DNA of 64,000 nt from an uncultured Clostridia bacterium (GTDB taxonomy: Bacteria > Bacillota > Clostridia > TANB77 > UBA1234). Each line of letters begins with the position of its first letter. Positions within the stretch are counted from its first letter, which is position 1. The notes beneath the pieces were generated by a model. That model saw nothing but the letters and a program-made list of their open reading frames with translations. It was not told the origin of the DNA and did no database searches. A program made the translations under genes and the position numbers. Positions 53,628-61,377 of the stretch are shown one piece after another. The stretch is from contig CAKPAA010000005.1 of NCBI GenBank assembly GCA_934132775.1, positions 1-64,000 of the forward strand, in the 5' to 3' direction.

Positions 53628-53662
53628 AATAAGGGGGCATCTGTTGCGATGACCCCTTATTT
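53628..53662 (-). terminator. Terminator of the ankyrin genes
   Basis: AAATAAGGGG (53628-53637 region) and CCCCTTATTT (53653-53662) form a strong stem running leftwards into T7. 53663-53764 shows nothing else. Confidence 0.85.
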
Positions 53663-53764
53663 GAATAAAAATTATTTTCTTTTGACTTTCATACCGAAAG
53701 CTTGATAAAAGTAAAAATCTTTCGGTACTTAATTTAGATTTTGTTAATTACCATCTTCCACTTC

Positions 53765-54697
53765 TTAGAGCTTTTTCAAATACCTCCATTTATCGTCGAT
53801 AAAGCTATTCATCGTCCAAATCAGCCTTTCATCATCAGTCTTGCAAATTGCCTTCAAAGGTGTTTCAAGCTTTGCATTCATATTGTAAAGCGTTGCACCA
53901 TTTTCCAACAAAATATTGAGATTTCTGATGGTATTAGGCTTGTAAATCGATGGCAAACCAGAATGTCCACCGTAAAAAATGTAATTGAGCGGTGTATTAC
54001 TCTCGATATCAAGTGCGTCAACATTTGCACCATACTTAATGAGCAAATACGCAATTTCCGCGTTGATACCTTTCATAACAGTATAGTGCAAAGGAGTGCG
54101 TCCAAAGTCATCTGCGAAATTCGGGTTTGCCCCATATTGCAATAGCATTTGAACCGTTTCAAAGTCATCTTCAACGACGAAATGCTCCAAAAGTGTCATT
54201 CCTTGTGAAGTTTTGCTTTTCACATTACCAATCTCAAAGCCAGCTTGGCAAAGCAAAAACAAAACCTCCGTTTCCTTCCGCTTATACGGTGACCTCTGCA
54301 AAATTTTACTTCTGCAAGCATCGTGTTTGAGCATGCAGTCCAATACCATCGTATTTCTGCGAGAGTACATCAACCCATACAGATCTTCGCCGTCTTCATT
54401 TTTCACACTAAAATCGGCCCCAGAGTCGATTAAGTGCATGACATTGTACGACTTACTTTCAAGCCGCATCAAAGCGGTATCTCCGTGACAATCTTGTGCA
54501 TTGAGATAAGCACCAGCCTTAATGAGGATATCAATAATCTGAGGATTACCGAATTCAGCCGCCTCCATAAGCAAGGTCTTACCGAAATCATCGCATTCGT
54601 TCACATCAAGCCCATTTTCAATGAGCCTTACGAGCTCAATACGATTCCACTCAGAAATTGCAAGCACAGCCTGCAAATAATTTGACATATCTTTCAT
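53765..54697 (-). CDS. Ankyrin-repeat protein
   Basis: A 310-residue protein made almost wholly of ankyrin repeats, about seven, seen as DDFGKTLLMEAAEFGNPQIIDILIKAGAYLNAQDCHGDTALM and DDFGRTPLHYTVMKGINAEIAYLLIKYGANVDALDIESNTPLNYI. No enzyme domain, signal peptide or membrane segment. Start at 54697 has GAGAGGAG upstream; the open frame continues further but into the preceding gene. It lies 16 bases behind a second ankyrin gene. Codons are clearly richer in G/C than the flanking rpsA and plsC. Ankyrin proteins mediate protein contacts; bacterial ones are sometimes secreted effectors, but no such evidence is visible here. Confidence 0.88.
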   Translation of the reverse strand: MKDMSNYLQAVLAISEWNRIELVRLIENGLDVNECDDFGKTLLMEAAEFGNPQIIDILIKAGAYLNAQDCHGDTALMRLESKSYNVMHLIDSGADFSVKNEDGEDLYGLMYSRRNTMVLDCMLKHDACRSKILQRSPYKRKETEVLFLLCQAGFEIGNVKSKTSQGMTLLEHFVVEDDFETVQMLLQYGANPNFADDFGRTPLHYTVMKGINAEIAYLLIKYGANVDALDIESNTPLNYIFYGGHSGLPSIYKPNTIRNLNILLENGATLYNMNAKLETPLKAICKTDDERLIWTMNSFIDDKWRYLKKL

Positions 54698-54713
54698 AAA
54701 GCTTTTTCTCCTC

Positions 54714-55649
54714 TCAACACTCATACCAAGAAAAAACATCGCCAACATTCTTTACGCCATCTTGTGCAGAGTTTCCACCTATTACAAGATTTCTCTTGTA
54801 ATAGATTTCACGAGGTGTCTCTCCTTTATTATTCGGTATTTCACCGGAAGCGCCTGCTTCAAGCAAAATGTTCAAAATCATAAGCAGCTTATCCTTATCG
54901 CAATAGCTCTTCACGCAATAGTGCATTGGAGTATTGCCAAATTTGTCTTTTTCATCAAATTTGGCATTTGCTTTAAGCAACCGTCTTACAATTTTTTGGG
55001 AAGGACTTTTGGACTTTACAGCACAATGCAAAGCATTAGCACCGTGAGCATCAGTAAGATTAGGATCTGCTCCCATTCTCAGCAGAGCATCCACGATTTT
55101 GTCATCGCCTTTCTCTACTACAAAGAAAAGCAGCGGTTCGCAATCAGGTCCTTCTCTCCAATTTACGTCAATTCCAGCCTTCGGCAGAAGCTTAACAAAG
55201 CTTTCAGGCAAATTGGCCCACTGCATAATTGGTTCGATGCCGTGTTCCTCAACATTGTACATTCCACCATTTTTGATTAACCACTCAGCAATATCAAAAT
55301 GGCCTTCTCTTACCGCCAAATACAAGGGCTCATTTCCCCTGTAATCCTTGAAATTTGGCTTCGCACCACGCATTATCAAAGCCATCACATTTTCACATTT
55401 GTTAGAAATAATAGCTTCGGCAAGAGGCGTCGTTCCGGATGGTGTCTTTTCATTTACATTTGCACCATACCAAATGACAGACCGAATCATATCCGGCGTA
55501 CCGTCCACAGCTGCTGTGGCCAAAAGTTCCGCTCTATGTTTGTTAAATTCTTTTCCGGTGAGTTCATTTTCGAGACAATATCTAAGAGCTTTGATATTGC
55601 CGCTTCTAATTGCAAACCGAGCATTAGAACAAGCCTTGCTTTCTGTCAT
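54714..55649 (-). CDS. Ankyrin-repeat protein
   Basis: A 311-residue ankyrin protein with about eight repeats (for example NEKTPSGTTPLAEAIISNKCENVMALIMRGAKPNFKDYRGNEPLYLAVREGHFDIAEWLIKNG, and LTDAHGANALHCAVKSKSPSQKIVRRLLKANA). Repeats continue to about residue 290; the short tail GGNSAQDGVKNVGDVFSWYEC is not a repeat. GGGGGGAAA precedes the ATG at 55649; an in-frame TTG upstream is ignored. It is the first gene of a two-gene operon with its own consensus promoter. Related to, but not a simple duplicate of, its neighbour. Elevated G/C in third positions as in the neighbour suggests they arrived together. Confidence 0.88.
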   Translation of the reverse strand: MTESKACSNARFAIRSGNIKALRYCLENELTGKEFNKHRAELLATAAVDGTPDMIRSVIWYGANVNEKTPSGTTPLAEAIISNKCENVMALIMRGAKPNFKDYRGNEPLYLAVREGHFDIAEWLIKNGGMYNVEEHGIEPIMQWANLPESFVKLLPKAGIDVNWREGPDCEPLLFFVVEKGDDKIVDALLRMGADPNLTDAHGANALHCAVKSKSPSQKIVRRLLKANAKFDEKDKFGNTPMHYCVKSYCDKDKLLMILNILLEAGASGEIPNNKGETPREIYYKRNLVIGGNSAQDGVKNVGDVFSWYEC

Positions 55650-55850
55650 ATACTTTCCCCCCAAAAATCAAAGTCAAATTGTAAAATTCCATCCAAGGTA
55701 CCTCGCTTGTGATGACAACTCATCACTAAATTTTAGACTAATCCACTCTGTAATGCTCTTCTATTCACCATCTCCCTAAGTTGTTCTAAGAAAGTGTGTG
55801 AAAAACTCAGTTGCATCTTTCACACTAAAAATAAATATACCAGCCTCTAC

Positions 55851-55880
55851 ATTATACAGCCCTTTACATATTATGTCAAA
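55851..55880 (-). promoter_or_regulatory. Consensus promoter of the ankyrin operon
   Basis: Minus strand TTGACA (55880-55875), 18-base spacer, TATAAT (55856-55851); both hexamers perfect. The -35 is followed by TAAT-AT as in the HA-gene promoters. A 200-base leader follows, with an inverted repeat AGTGTGTGAAA/TTTCACACT (about 55795-55825). Confidence 0.75.
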
Positions 55881-55900
55881 TATTTTCAGATATAAAAATA

Positions 55901-55932
55901 AATAACTCCAAATTCAACTTAGGAGTTATTTA
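55901..55932 (-). terminator. Terminator of cmk-plsC
   Basis: AAATAACTCC (55901-55910) and GGAGTTATTT (55923-55932), running leftwards into ATTTTTATA. Confidence 0.85.
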
Positions 55933-55943
55933 AAATTTAAACA

Positions 55944-56534
55944 CTATTCTTCATTTTTCAAAGCCATAATCTCATCTTTTAATCTATCCGTCAACATTAC
56001 AACTTCCCTTGGATTTATTTCTTTACCTGTTGAATATTCATCCATAGTTATAGGTTTTCCTATCCTTATTTTAACCTTTGTAAATGGCTTATAGTTGCCT
56101 TCTATTCCAACTGGAATTATAGGAACATTTTCAGTCAAAGCAATCAAAGCTGCCCCTTTTTTCAGCTTAATGCCCTTTTCCATTCCATTTCTTGTGCCCT
56201 CAGGAAAAATCATAAGCAAATCACCTTGTTCCAGATACTTTTTAGAATCTTCTATTGCTTTCATATCGCTTTTTCCCCTACTAACAGGATAACAACCAAC
56301 TTCTCTCATTACCCAATTTTTAAATTTTGTATTAAACAACTCCTCCTTTGCCATTGGATGAATCATTCTTTTTATAAATATTACTACCGATATTGAATCT
56401 AGCATATGTACGTGATTTGGACATATTATTGCAGGTTGCTCCTTAGGTATATTTTCTAACCCCTTTATGTCCAACTTATATACTAAATGACAATATATAG
56501 CCATTGCATTTTTTAATATCGTTCTTACTATCAT
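55944..56534 (-). CDS. plsC: 1-acyl-sn-glycerol-3-phosphate acyltransferase
   Basis: A 196-residue membrane-associated acyltransferase making phosphatidic acid from lysophosphatidic acid. The catalytic H-x4-D (H41-D46, in CPNHVHMLDS), the FPEGTR motif (110-115) that binds the phosphate, and the VPIIPVGIEG block are present. Short for the family but complete. Start at 56534 with AAAGGGG upstream. It follows cmk in the same operon, a widespread arrangement in Clostridia. Confidence 0.93.
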   Translation of the reverse strand: MIVRTILKNAMAIYCHLVYKLDIKGLENIPKEQPAIICPNHVHMLDSISVVIFIKRMIHPMAKEELFNTKFKNWVMREVGCYPVSRGKSDMKAIEDSKKYLEQGDLLMIFPEGTRNGMEKGIKLKKGAALIALTENVPIIPVGIEGNYKPFTKVKIRIGKPITMDEYSTGKEINPREVVMLTDRLKDEIMALKNEE

Positions 56535-56628
56535 ATTTTCCCCTTTCAAAGTCTGATAAAATTTAAAAATATATTTATGCTTGTGTAACTATTTGTTACA
56601 AGCCTAAATATTAGACTCATTCTTCTAC

Positions 56629-57291
56629 TTAATCAACCTTTTCCAATATTATTTCGTGTATTTTTTCATAAACTTCATCTATTGTCAAATTCGAAGAATC
56701 TATAACAATAGCATCATCAGCAATTTTCAAAGCACCAACTGGCTTATTCATATCTATATTGTCTCTTTCGGTTATACTCTTTAACGTATCTTCATATGTA
56801 ATTGAAATTCCTTTTTTTATCATTTCATCATATCTTCTTTTGGCACGAACTTCTGGCGAAGCCGTCAAATATATCTTCACATCAGCATTTGGAAACACAA
56901 CAGTTGTTATATCTCTTCCTTCCATAACAACATTTTGATTCTCGCCTAGTTTTCTTTGCATTTCTACTAACTTTTTTCTTATTTCAACAATAGCAGAAGT
57001 TGGTGAAACAGCCTCATTAACTCTTGGCGTTCGTATATCTTCTGTTACATCTTCATCATCTAAAAATACATGTTGCTTATTTGAAATATTCATAAATTCT
57101 ATACTTGTACTTTCCAGCAACTCATTTATTTTTTCTATATCATTAAGTGGTATATTATTATTCAACATTTTCAAAGTTATGCACCTATACATAGCACCAG
57201 TATCAATGTACGTATAACCCAACTTTTTTGCCAATAAATCTGCTATTGTACCCTTACCTGTACCAGCAGGGCCATCAATTGCTATAATCAC
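56629..57291 (-). CDS. cmk: Cytidylate kinase
   Basis: A 220-residue enzyme phosphorylating CMP and dCMP. P-loop GPAGTGKGT (7-15); the NMP-binding region with YIDTGAMYRCITL, the CMP-specific DIRTPRVNEAVSPTSAI, GRDITTVVFPNADVKIYLTASPEVRAKRRY and the LID arginines (ITERDNIDMNKPVGAL) are all present. The GTG at 57291 is the likely start: GGGAGG lies eight bases upstream, while the GTG three codons earlier overlaps that site. First gene of cmk-plsC. Confidence 0.94.
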   Translation of the reverse strand: MIIAIDGPAGTGKGTIADLLAKKLGYTYIDTGAMYRCITLKMLNNNIPLNDIEKINELLESTSIEFMNISNKQHVFLDDEDVTEDIRTPRVNEAVSPTSAIVEIRKKLVEMQRKLGENQNVVMEGRDITTVVFPNADVKIYLTASPEVRAKRRYDEMIKKGISITYEDTLKSITERDNIDMNKPVGALKIADDAIVIDSSNLTIDEVYEKIHEIILEKVD

Positions 57292-57401
57292 GAAAAACAC
57301 CTCCCATATTCAAATAACAAACATTGCTTTTTACCAATGCAATTATATAATATAGGAGGTGTAAAATCAATTCACAATATGATTTTATTGCCAATCATCT
57401 A

Positions 57402-58277
57402 TTACTTCAAATTATCAATTTCTTCTTTTGAAAGCCCTGTAAATTCTATAATTTGGTTAATATTAATTCGTGCTTTTAACATCTTCAATGCCATTTCCTT
57501 TTTAGTAGCTTTAATGCCTCTTTTCTCTCCAATTCGTTCTCCTTCGCTTCTTTCATAGCTTCTTAAACTACTTATATCGTGCTCATACTTATCTTGCAAA
57601 TATGCTTCTCTTTCTATTGCCTCATCTCCTGTTAAATACTCATATTCAGCCTCTGCTTCTCTTATCATTGCATTCTTATCTTCTACCATATGTAACAACT
57701 CCTTTCTACTATAGTCTATGAAGACTAGCCATTGTGCCAGCTTATCGTTTATGTCTATATCTCCATTTAAAAACTTAGGCAATTCTATAAAATGTAACTC
57801 TTGCTCATCTAATTTCTTTGTGCTATCTCCATCATACCTCATTCTCCACACCGTGTGATATTCTTTTATATCTTCAAAGCAATTAAAATTTGTTATCACA
57901 ATTGCTATCGTTTTATGTAATAAATTATATGCCTCTCTAACTTTTAATTGTCTTACATATAGTTTACTCAAGTAGTATGTCATTCTTTTTGTTATGTTAT
58001 GATAATTGGTATTTTGCATTTCTATATTTATCTTTGTTCCATTTTCTAGCCTAGCACTTACATCTATTGCACTTAACTTATTTCCAGACCTTTCTGGTAA
58101 CAATATTTCTTTATCCATTTCTACAGAACTTATTTTTACTTTCAAAATACCTTCCAATAAATCTTTTAAAAATCTTTCATTTTTCCTTTGCCCAAACAAC
58201 ATCTTAAAAATAACATCATTGGTTGGAGGGTACAGTTCTTTAAAACTGCCTTTTTCTCTATTCATATTATACAACAT
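57402..58277 (-). CDS. Rpn-family PD-(D/E)XK nuclease / transposase-like protein
   Basis: A 291-residue protein of the Rpn/YhgA (recombination-promoting nuclease) group. The nuclease core is at about residues 60-130: SAIDVSARLENGTKINIEMQNTNYHNITKRMTYYLSKLY shows the metal-binding Asp, the E-x-Q (in place of E-x-K) and the following helix. A conserved central part (TIAIVITNF, LAQWLVFIDYS) and a helical tail with MLKARININQIIEFTGLSKEEIDNLK, the usual C-terminal helix-turn-helix-like motif, complete it. Start at 58277 is chosen for AAAAGGATAAGG; the frame is open to 58319. These genes are highly mobile and multicopy in many Clostridia. Confidence 0.87.
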   Translation of the reverse strand: MLYNMNREKGSFKELYPPTNDVIFKMLFGQRKNERFLKDLLEGILKVKISSVEMDKEILLPERSGNKLSAIDVSARLENGTKINIEMQNTNYHNITKRMTYYLSKLYVRQLKVREAYNLLHKTIAIVITNFNCFEDIKEYHTVWRMRYDGDSTKKLDEQELHFIELPKFLNGDIDINDKLAQWLVFIDYSRKELLHMVEDKNAMIREAEAEYEYLTGDEAIEREAYLQDKYEHDISSLRSYERSEGERIGEKRGIKATKKEMALKMLKARININQIIEFTGLSKEEIDNLK

Positions 58278-58319
58278 CCTTATCCTTTTGGCTAGCAAAA
58301 TGTTACTTTTAATCAGCAT

Positions 58320-58810
58320 TATAATATGAACTCAAAATAGTGAAACAAAGTTTATTGAATTAGGATTGTATTGCTGTATTACTTAAATAAAGTCTATCTA
58401 AATTGCTTTGATATATTACTTATCGCATTTGAGATTTTTATATGCAAAATATTTTTAGACTATAATTTTATTATTTTCTATTACACCATTTCAATTATCT
58501 TAGTATTTTATTTCTAAACATTTCAAATCATAAAATACCCTAGTAATCACTTTACTGCATTATATTTTAAATTTTTATAGGAAAACCTGTGAAGAAATTC
58601 ACAATTTTCGATACGATTACATTCGAATTTAATCTTTGAATTCATACTAGCATCAACTGAAACAATTGTCAAAAACTTTCGGTCAACAACTTTCGACAAA
58701 AGTATCTTGCCATTGTTGAAATATAAATAATATATGAGTAAAAGTATAATTAAAATTTTACAAAAATCTAATTATATTTTCTTTGCCTTTGATTTTTTCC
58801 TTTATCTTAA
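58320..58810. other. Gene-free stretch
   Basis: No gene or RNA supported. A short motif AACTTTCG occurs twice in 58671-58695 (TTTCGGTCAACAACTTTCGAC). Very AT-rich otherwise. Confidence 0.4.
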
Positions 58811-58850
58811 AAAGAGTTATGAAATTGAGAAAAATCAATCATAACTCTTT
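58811..58850 (-). terminator. Terminator of the pilin-like DUF6273-type gene
   Basis: Perfect 12-base arms AAAGAGTTATGA (58811-58822) and TCATAACTCTTT (58839-58850), running leftwards into TTTTTAAG. Confidence 0.85.
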
Positions 58851-58945
58851 AATAGCTTATTTAACAAAATTCAATTCAGTGATATTTTCATAGCACCAGT
58901 CTCTTATTTTTTCATTTCTATTATAAGTTAAATTATGCAGTCTAA

Positions 58946-60469
58946 TTATTTAATATTCCAAGCAGTTGAAGCAAAAGAACCATCAGTTGAAGTATTTGAA
59001 ACATCTAATAAATTTGCCGATAATTGAATTACTGGACGAAGGCCATATGAGGGTGCAATCGTGTTGCCATCTGAACCTATGGAATGACGTGTATTAGCAC
59101 TGATAATGTAAGCCGTGCGTAAGCCATAGTAGACATATGAGTCCTCTGAGTATAAACTAAGGCACGACGAAGCGAGCCATACTCTATTAATTTCATCACC
59201 TTTTAGCATATCACCGATATTTGTATTAAAGCTATTCGGGTTATACCAATAATATGTTTTCGTTGTTAGTACTGGTTCGTCTTTTGACTTCAATTCAATA
59301 TAATCTGTCTCGCTCGCCGACTGATGTGTTACCCCATTTTTATCGTCCCAATTGTAAAACCTTGGATATTCTACTCCACCTGCTAAACTTGCAGTGTGCT
59401 TTTTAGCTGTGTATGTGTGTCCTCCTGCTACTACATCTTTCAAATCACTATCCGCCGTATCAGCTGGATACCAAGCCCATCTTGTTAGATTTGTTGATGG
59501 AATATAATCACAAGCCTTATTCAAATCTTCTATTGTCATACTTCTTGCTGTTATTCCCTTATCTGCATTTGAATATAACTTCTCACATAATCTATGCAAT
59601 TCGTTTGCACCATATAAATATCCTGCTGCACCCTTAATAGTTACTTTGTTTACGTACCCATCTGTTGTTAGCATTACTTTTCCAGTTTCACTATCGATAC
59701 TCAAAATTCTCCACTTTGCTGTTGCATCTGTTGATAATACTTGTTTAGTATAGCCTGTCTTAGTTGGGTCTGTCTCAAGATTCTGCACTGCTGTCGGTGC
59801 GTAATTAACATAGTCACCAACTTTTATTTTACTCGTTATTTCTTCAAACTCTTTCTTAGATAAACCACCGTCTAATAGCTCTCTATTTTCAATTTTACTA
59901 TTTCCATCTATTTGCAACTTAAAGGTCGTACCCGTAACTGTTATATCAAAATCTCCCGAACTAGAAACAAGTGCCCTATCTACAAACTCTTTATCTCTTA
60001 TGTTATACGCACTTTCACTTGGGAATGGTGGCCAAATAAAAACCTTTCCATTCTTAGTTACAGCATATTTAACATCAACATTAGTCTCACTTGGAGTATT
60101 CACTCTCATTACTGGTAACTTAATTCCAATATCTGCACTCTTATCAATTATTGTATAATCAGGTGTCCTGCTTTCTACCACAAAATCATCATCCGTCTTT
60201 CCCCCCTTAGCCACGTAATTAAAAACTTGTCCATCAGTAATTTGAGAACCTTTCGCAAGCACTGTGCCTTTAACTTCTATCATCTTCTCATTTATAGCTT
60301 GTTCAACTTCACTAATGTTAGACACAAACTTAGAATAATTCGCCTTACCAATAGTACTCGTAGAACTATTAAACGCAATAGCTGCTAAAATAATTATAAC
60401 AATAATCGTAATAACCAACGCAATAAGTGAAATGCCCCTTTCATTTCTTCTTAATTTCAAATCCCTCAT
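58946..60469 (-). CDS. Pilin-like surface protein with a DUF6273-type C-terminal domain
   Basis: A 507-residue exported protein. The N-terminus RRNERGISLIALVITIIVIIILAAIAFNSS is a type IV pilin-like signal: basic head, glycine, then a 20-residue hydrophobic helix. The glutamate normally at position 5 after cleavage is replaced. The helix is followed by a helical stretch (SKFVSNISEVEQAINEKM). The middle holds Ig-like beta sequence; the C-terminal 250 residues (WRILSIDSETGKVMLTTDGYV ... SYGLRPVIQLSANL) match the DUF6273-like domain of clostridial surface proteins. AAAGGGG precedes the ATG at 60469. No pilus genes are adjacent; it may be assembled by another system. Confidence 0.82.
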   Translation of the reverse strand: MRDLKLRRNERGISLIALVITIIVIIILAAIAFNSSTSTIGKANYSKFVSNISEVEQAINEKMIEVKGTVLAKGSQITDGQVFNYVAKGGKTDDDFVVESRTPDYTIIDKSADIGIKLPVMRVNTPSETNVDVKYAVTKNGKVFIWPPFPSESAYNIRDKEFVDRALVSSSGDFDITVTGTTFKLQIDGNSKIENRELLDGGLSKKEFEEITSKIKVGDYVNYAPTAVQNLETDPTKTGYTKQVLSTDATAKWRILSIDSETGKVMLTTDGYVNKVTIKGAAGYLYGANELHRLCEKLYSNADKGITARSMTIEDLNKACDYIPSTNLTRWAWYPADTADSDLKDVVAGGHTYTAKKHTASLAGGVEYPRFYNWDDKNGVTHQSASETDYIELKSKDEPVLTTKTYYWYNPNSFNTNIGDMLKGDEINRVWLASSCLSLYSEDSYVYYGLRTAYIISANTRHSIGSDGNTIAPSYGLRPVIQLSANLLDVSNTSTDGSFASTAWNIK

Positions 60470-60489
60470 TTTGAAATCCCCTTTCATAT

Positions 60490-61280
60490 GTATTTGTCAA
60501 AAAAACTATCATAAGTAAATTCTTTGCTTATATTATAATTGTTCCCATAAATGCTTGTATTAAACATAGCGAATTATAATACGATATTCATCAATTTAAA
60601 TTTTATCAATTCTTTTAATCATTGTAAATATATTTCGAACCTAAATTTAGTCACTAACTCCTTTTACTACTCTAATACATCTAAATAGTCTTAAATTAGC
60701 TCACTTCTAAATCATTGCAACTCTCTCAAACAAAACTCACTTAAACCTAGCCACTATGTTCAAAGGAGTAAAAGTACATAGAATAAATTTTTTCGGCTCG
60801 GTTGGGTAGGTAGGAGAAAAAATTTTTCTATTACTTTTACGACGCTACTATACCAAGTAAGCTTAAACTGCTACTTTTTACAATTAAACCACATACTAAA
60901 TCTACGAAAATATAAATATAATTTCAAGTCGCCAAAAAGACTAACCAAAACTTAGCCACTTATTCAAGCCCTATACAAAGCTCAAACAAGCAACAAAGTT
61001 TCAGTTAGTCTCCTAACTATCCTCAACATAATTTATAAAATTCAAAGCAAAATAGCAAACACTTGTAACTCTTCCAGCACCAACATTAGCCACACCCAAA
61101 GCAACCTCATCAGGAAAGTGCCATCACATTTCTTTTATTTAAAAATTGGCTTGTGTGTGTGTGTGTACAGCCCCAACGGTTTCAAGTGTCTTGTTCATTT
61201 TATTCTCTCTCCTTTTTCATTTGATTTTATGCTTTTATTTTACCATATTCAAACACATTTTCAAGCACTTTTTCTAAAAA
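60490..61280. other. 0.8 kb gene-free stretch
   Basis: No supported gene. On the plus strand the half from 60650 is rich in C and A. It contains a G-rich segment (60797-60825, CGGCTCGGTTGGGTAGGTAGG) and a (GT)7 run near 61151-61164. No structured RNA recognised. May be remains of a surface-protein gene. Confidence 0.4.
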
Positions 61281-61282
61281 CA

Positions 61283-61347
61283 AAAGTAGCCTTTGGGGTA
61301 AAACCAACTAATCAATAAATTGGCTTTACCTTTCCCAAGGCTACTTT
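61283..61347 (-). terminator. Terminator of the large surface-protein gene
   Basis: AAAGTAGCCTT (from 61283) and AAGGCTACTTT (61337-61347) form an 11-base stem with further inner pairing (GGGGTAAAACCAA with TTGGCTTTACC), running leftwards into TTTTGTTTTTAG. Confidence 0.85.
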
Positions 61348-61377
61348 AATATAAATTATTTAACTATACTTTCTCAA

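Noticed and set aside
54127..55779. Several open frames on the plus strand opposite the ankyrin genes
   Set aside because: They exist because the ankyrin genes are richer in G/C; no start signals and no protein-like composition.
61118..61318. 66-residue open frame containing a (GT)n run
   Set aside because: Created by the dinucleotide repeat; no ribosome site and overlaps the terminator of the opposite gene.
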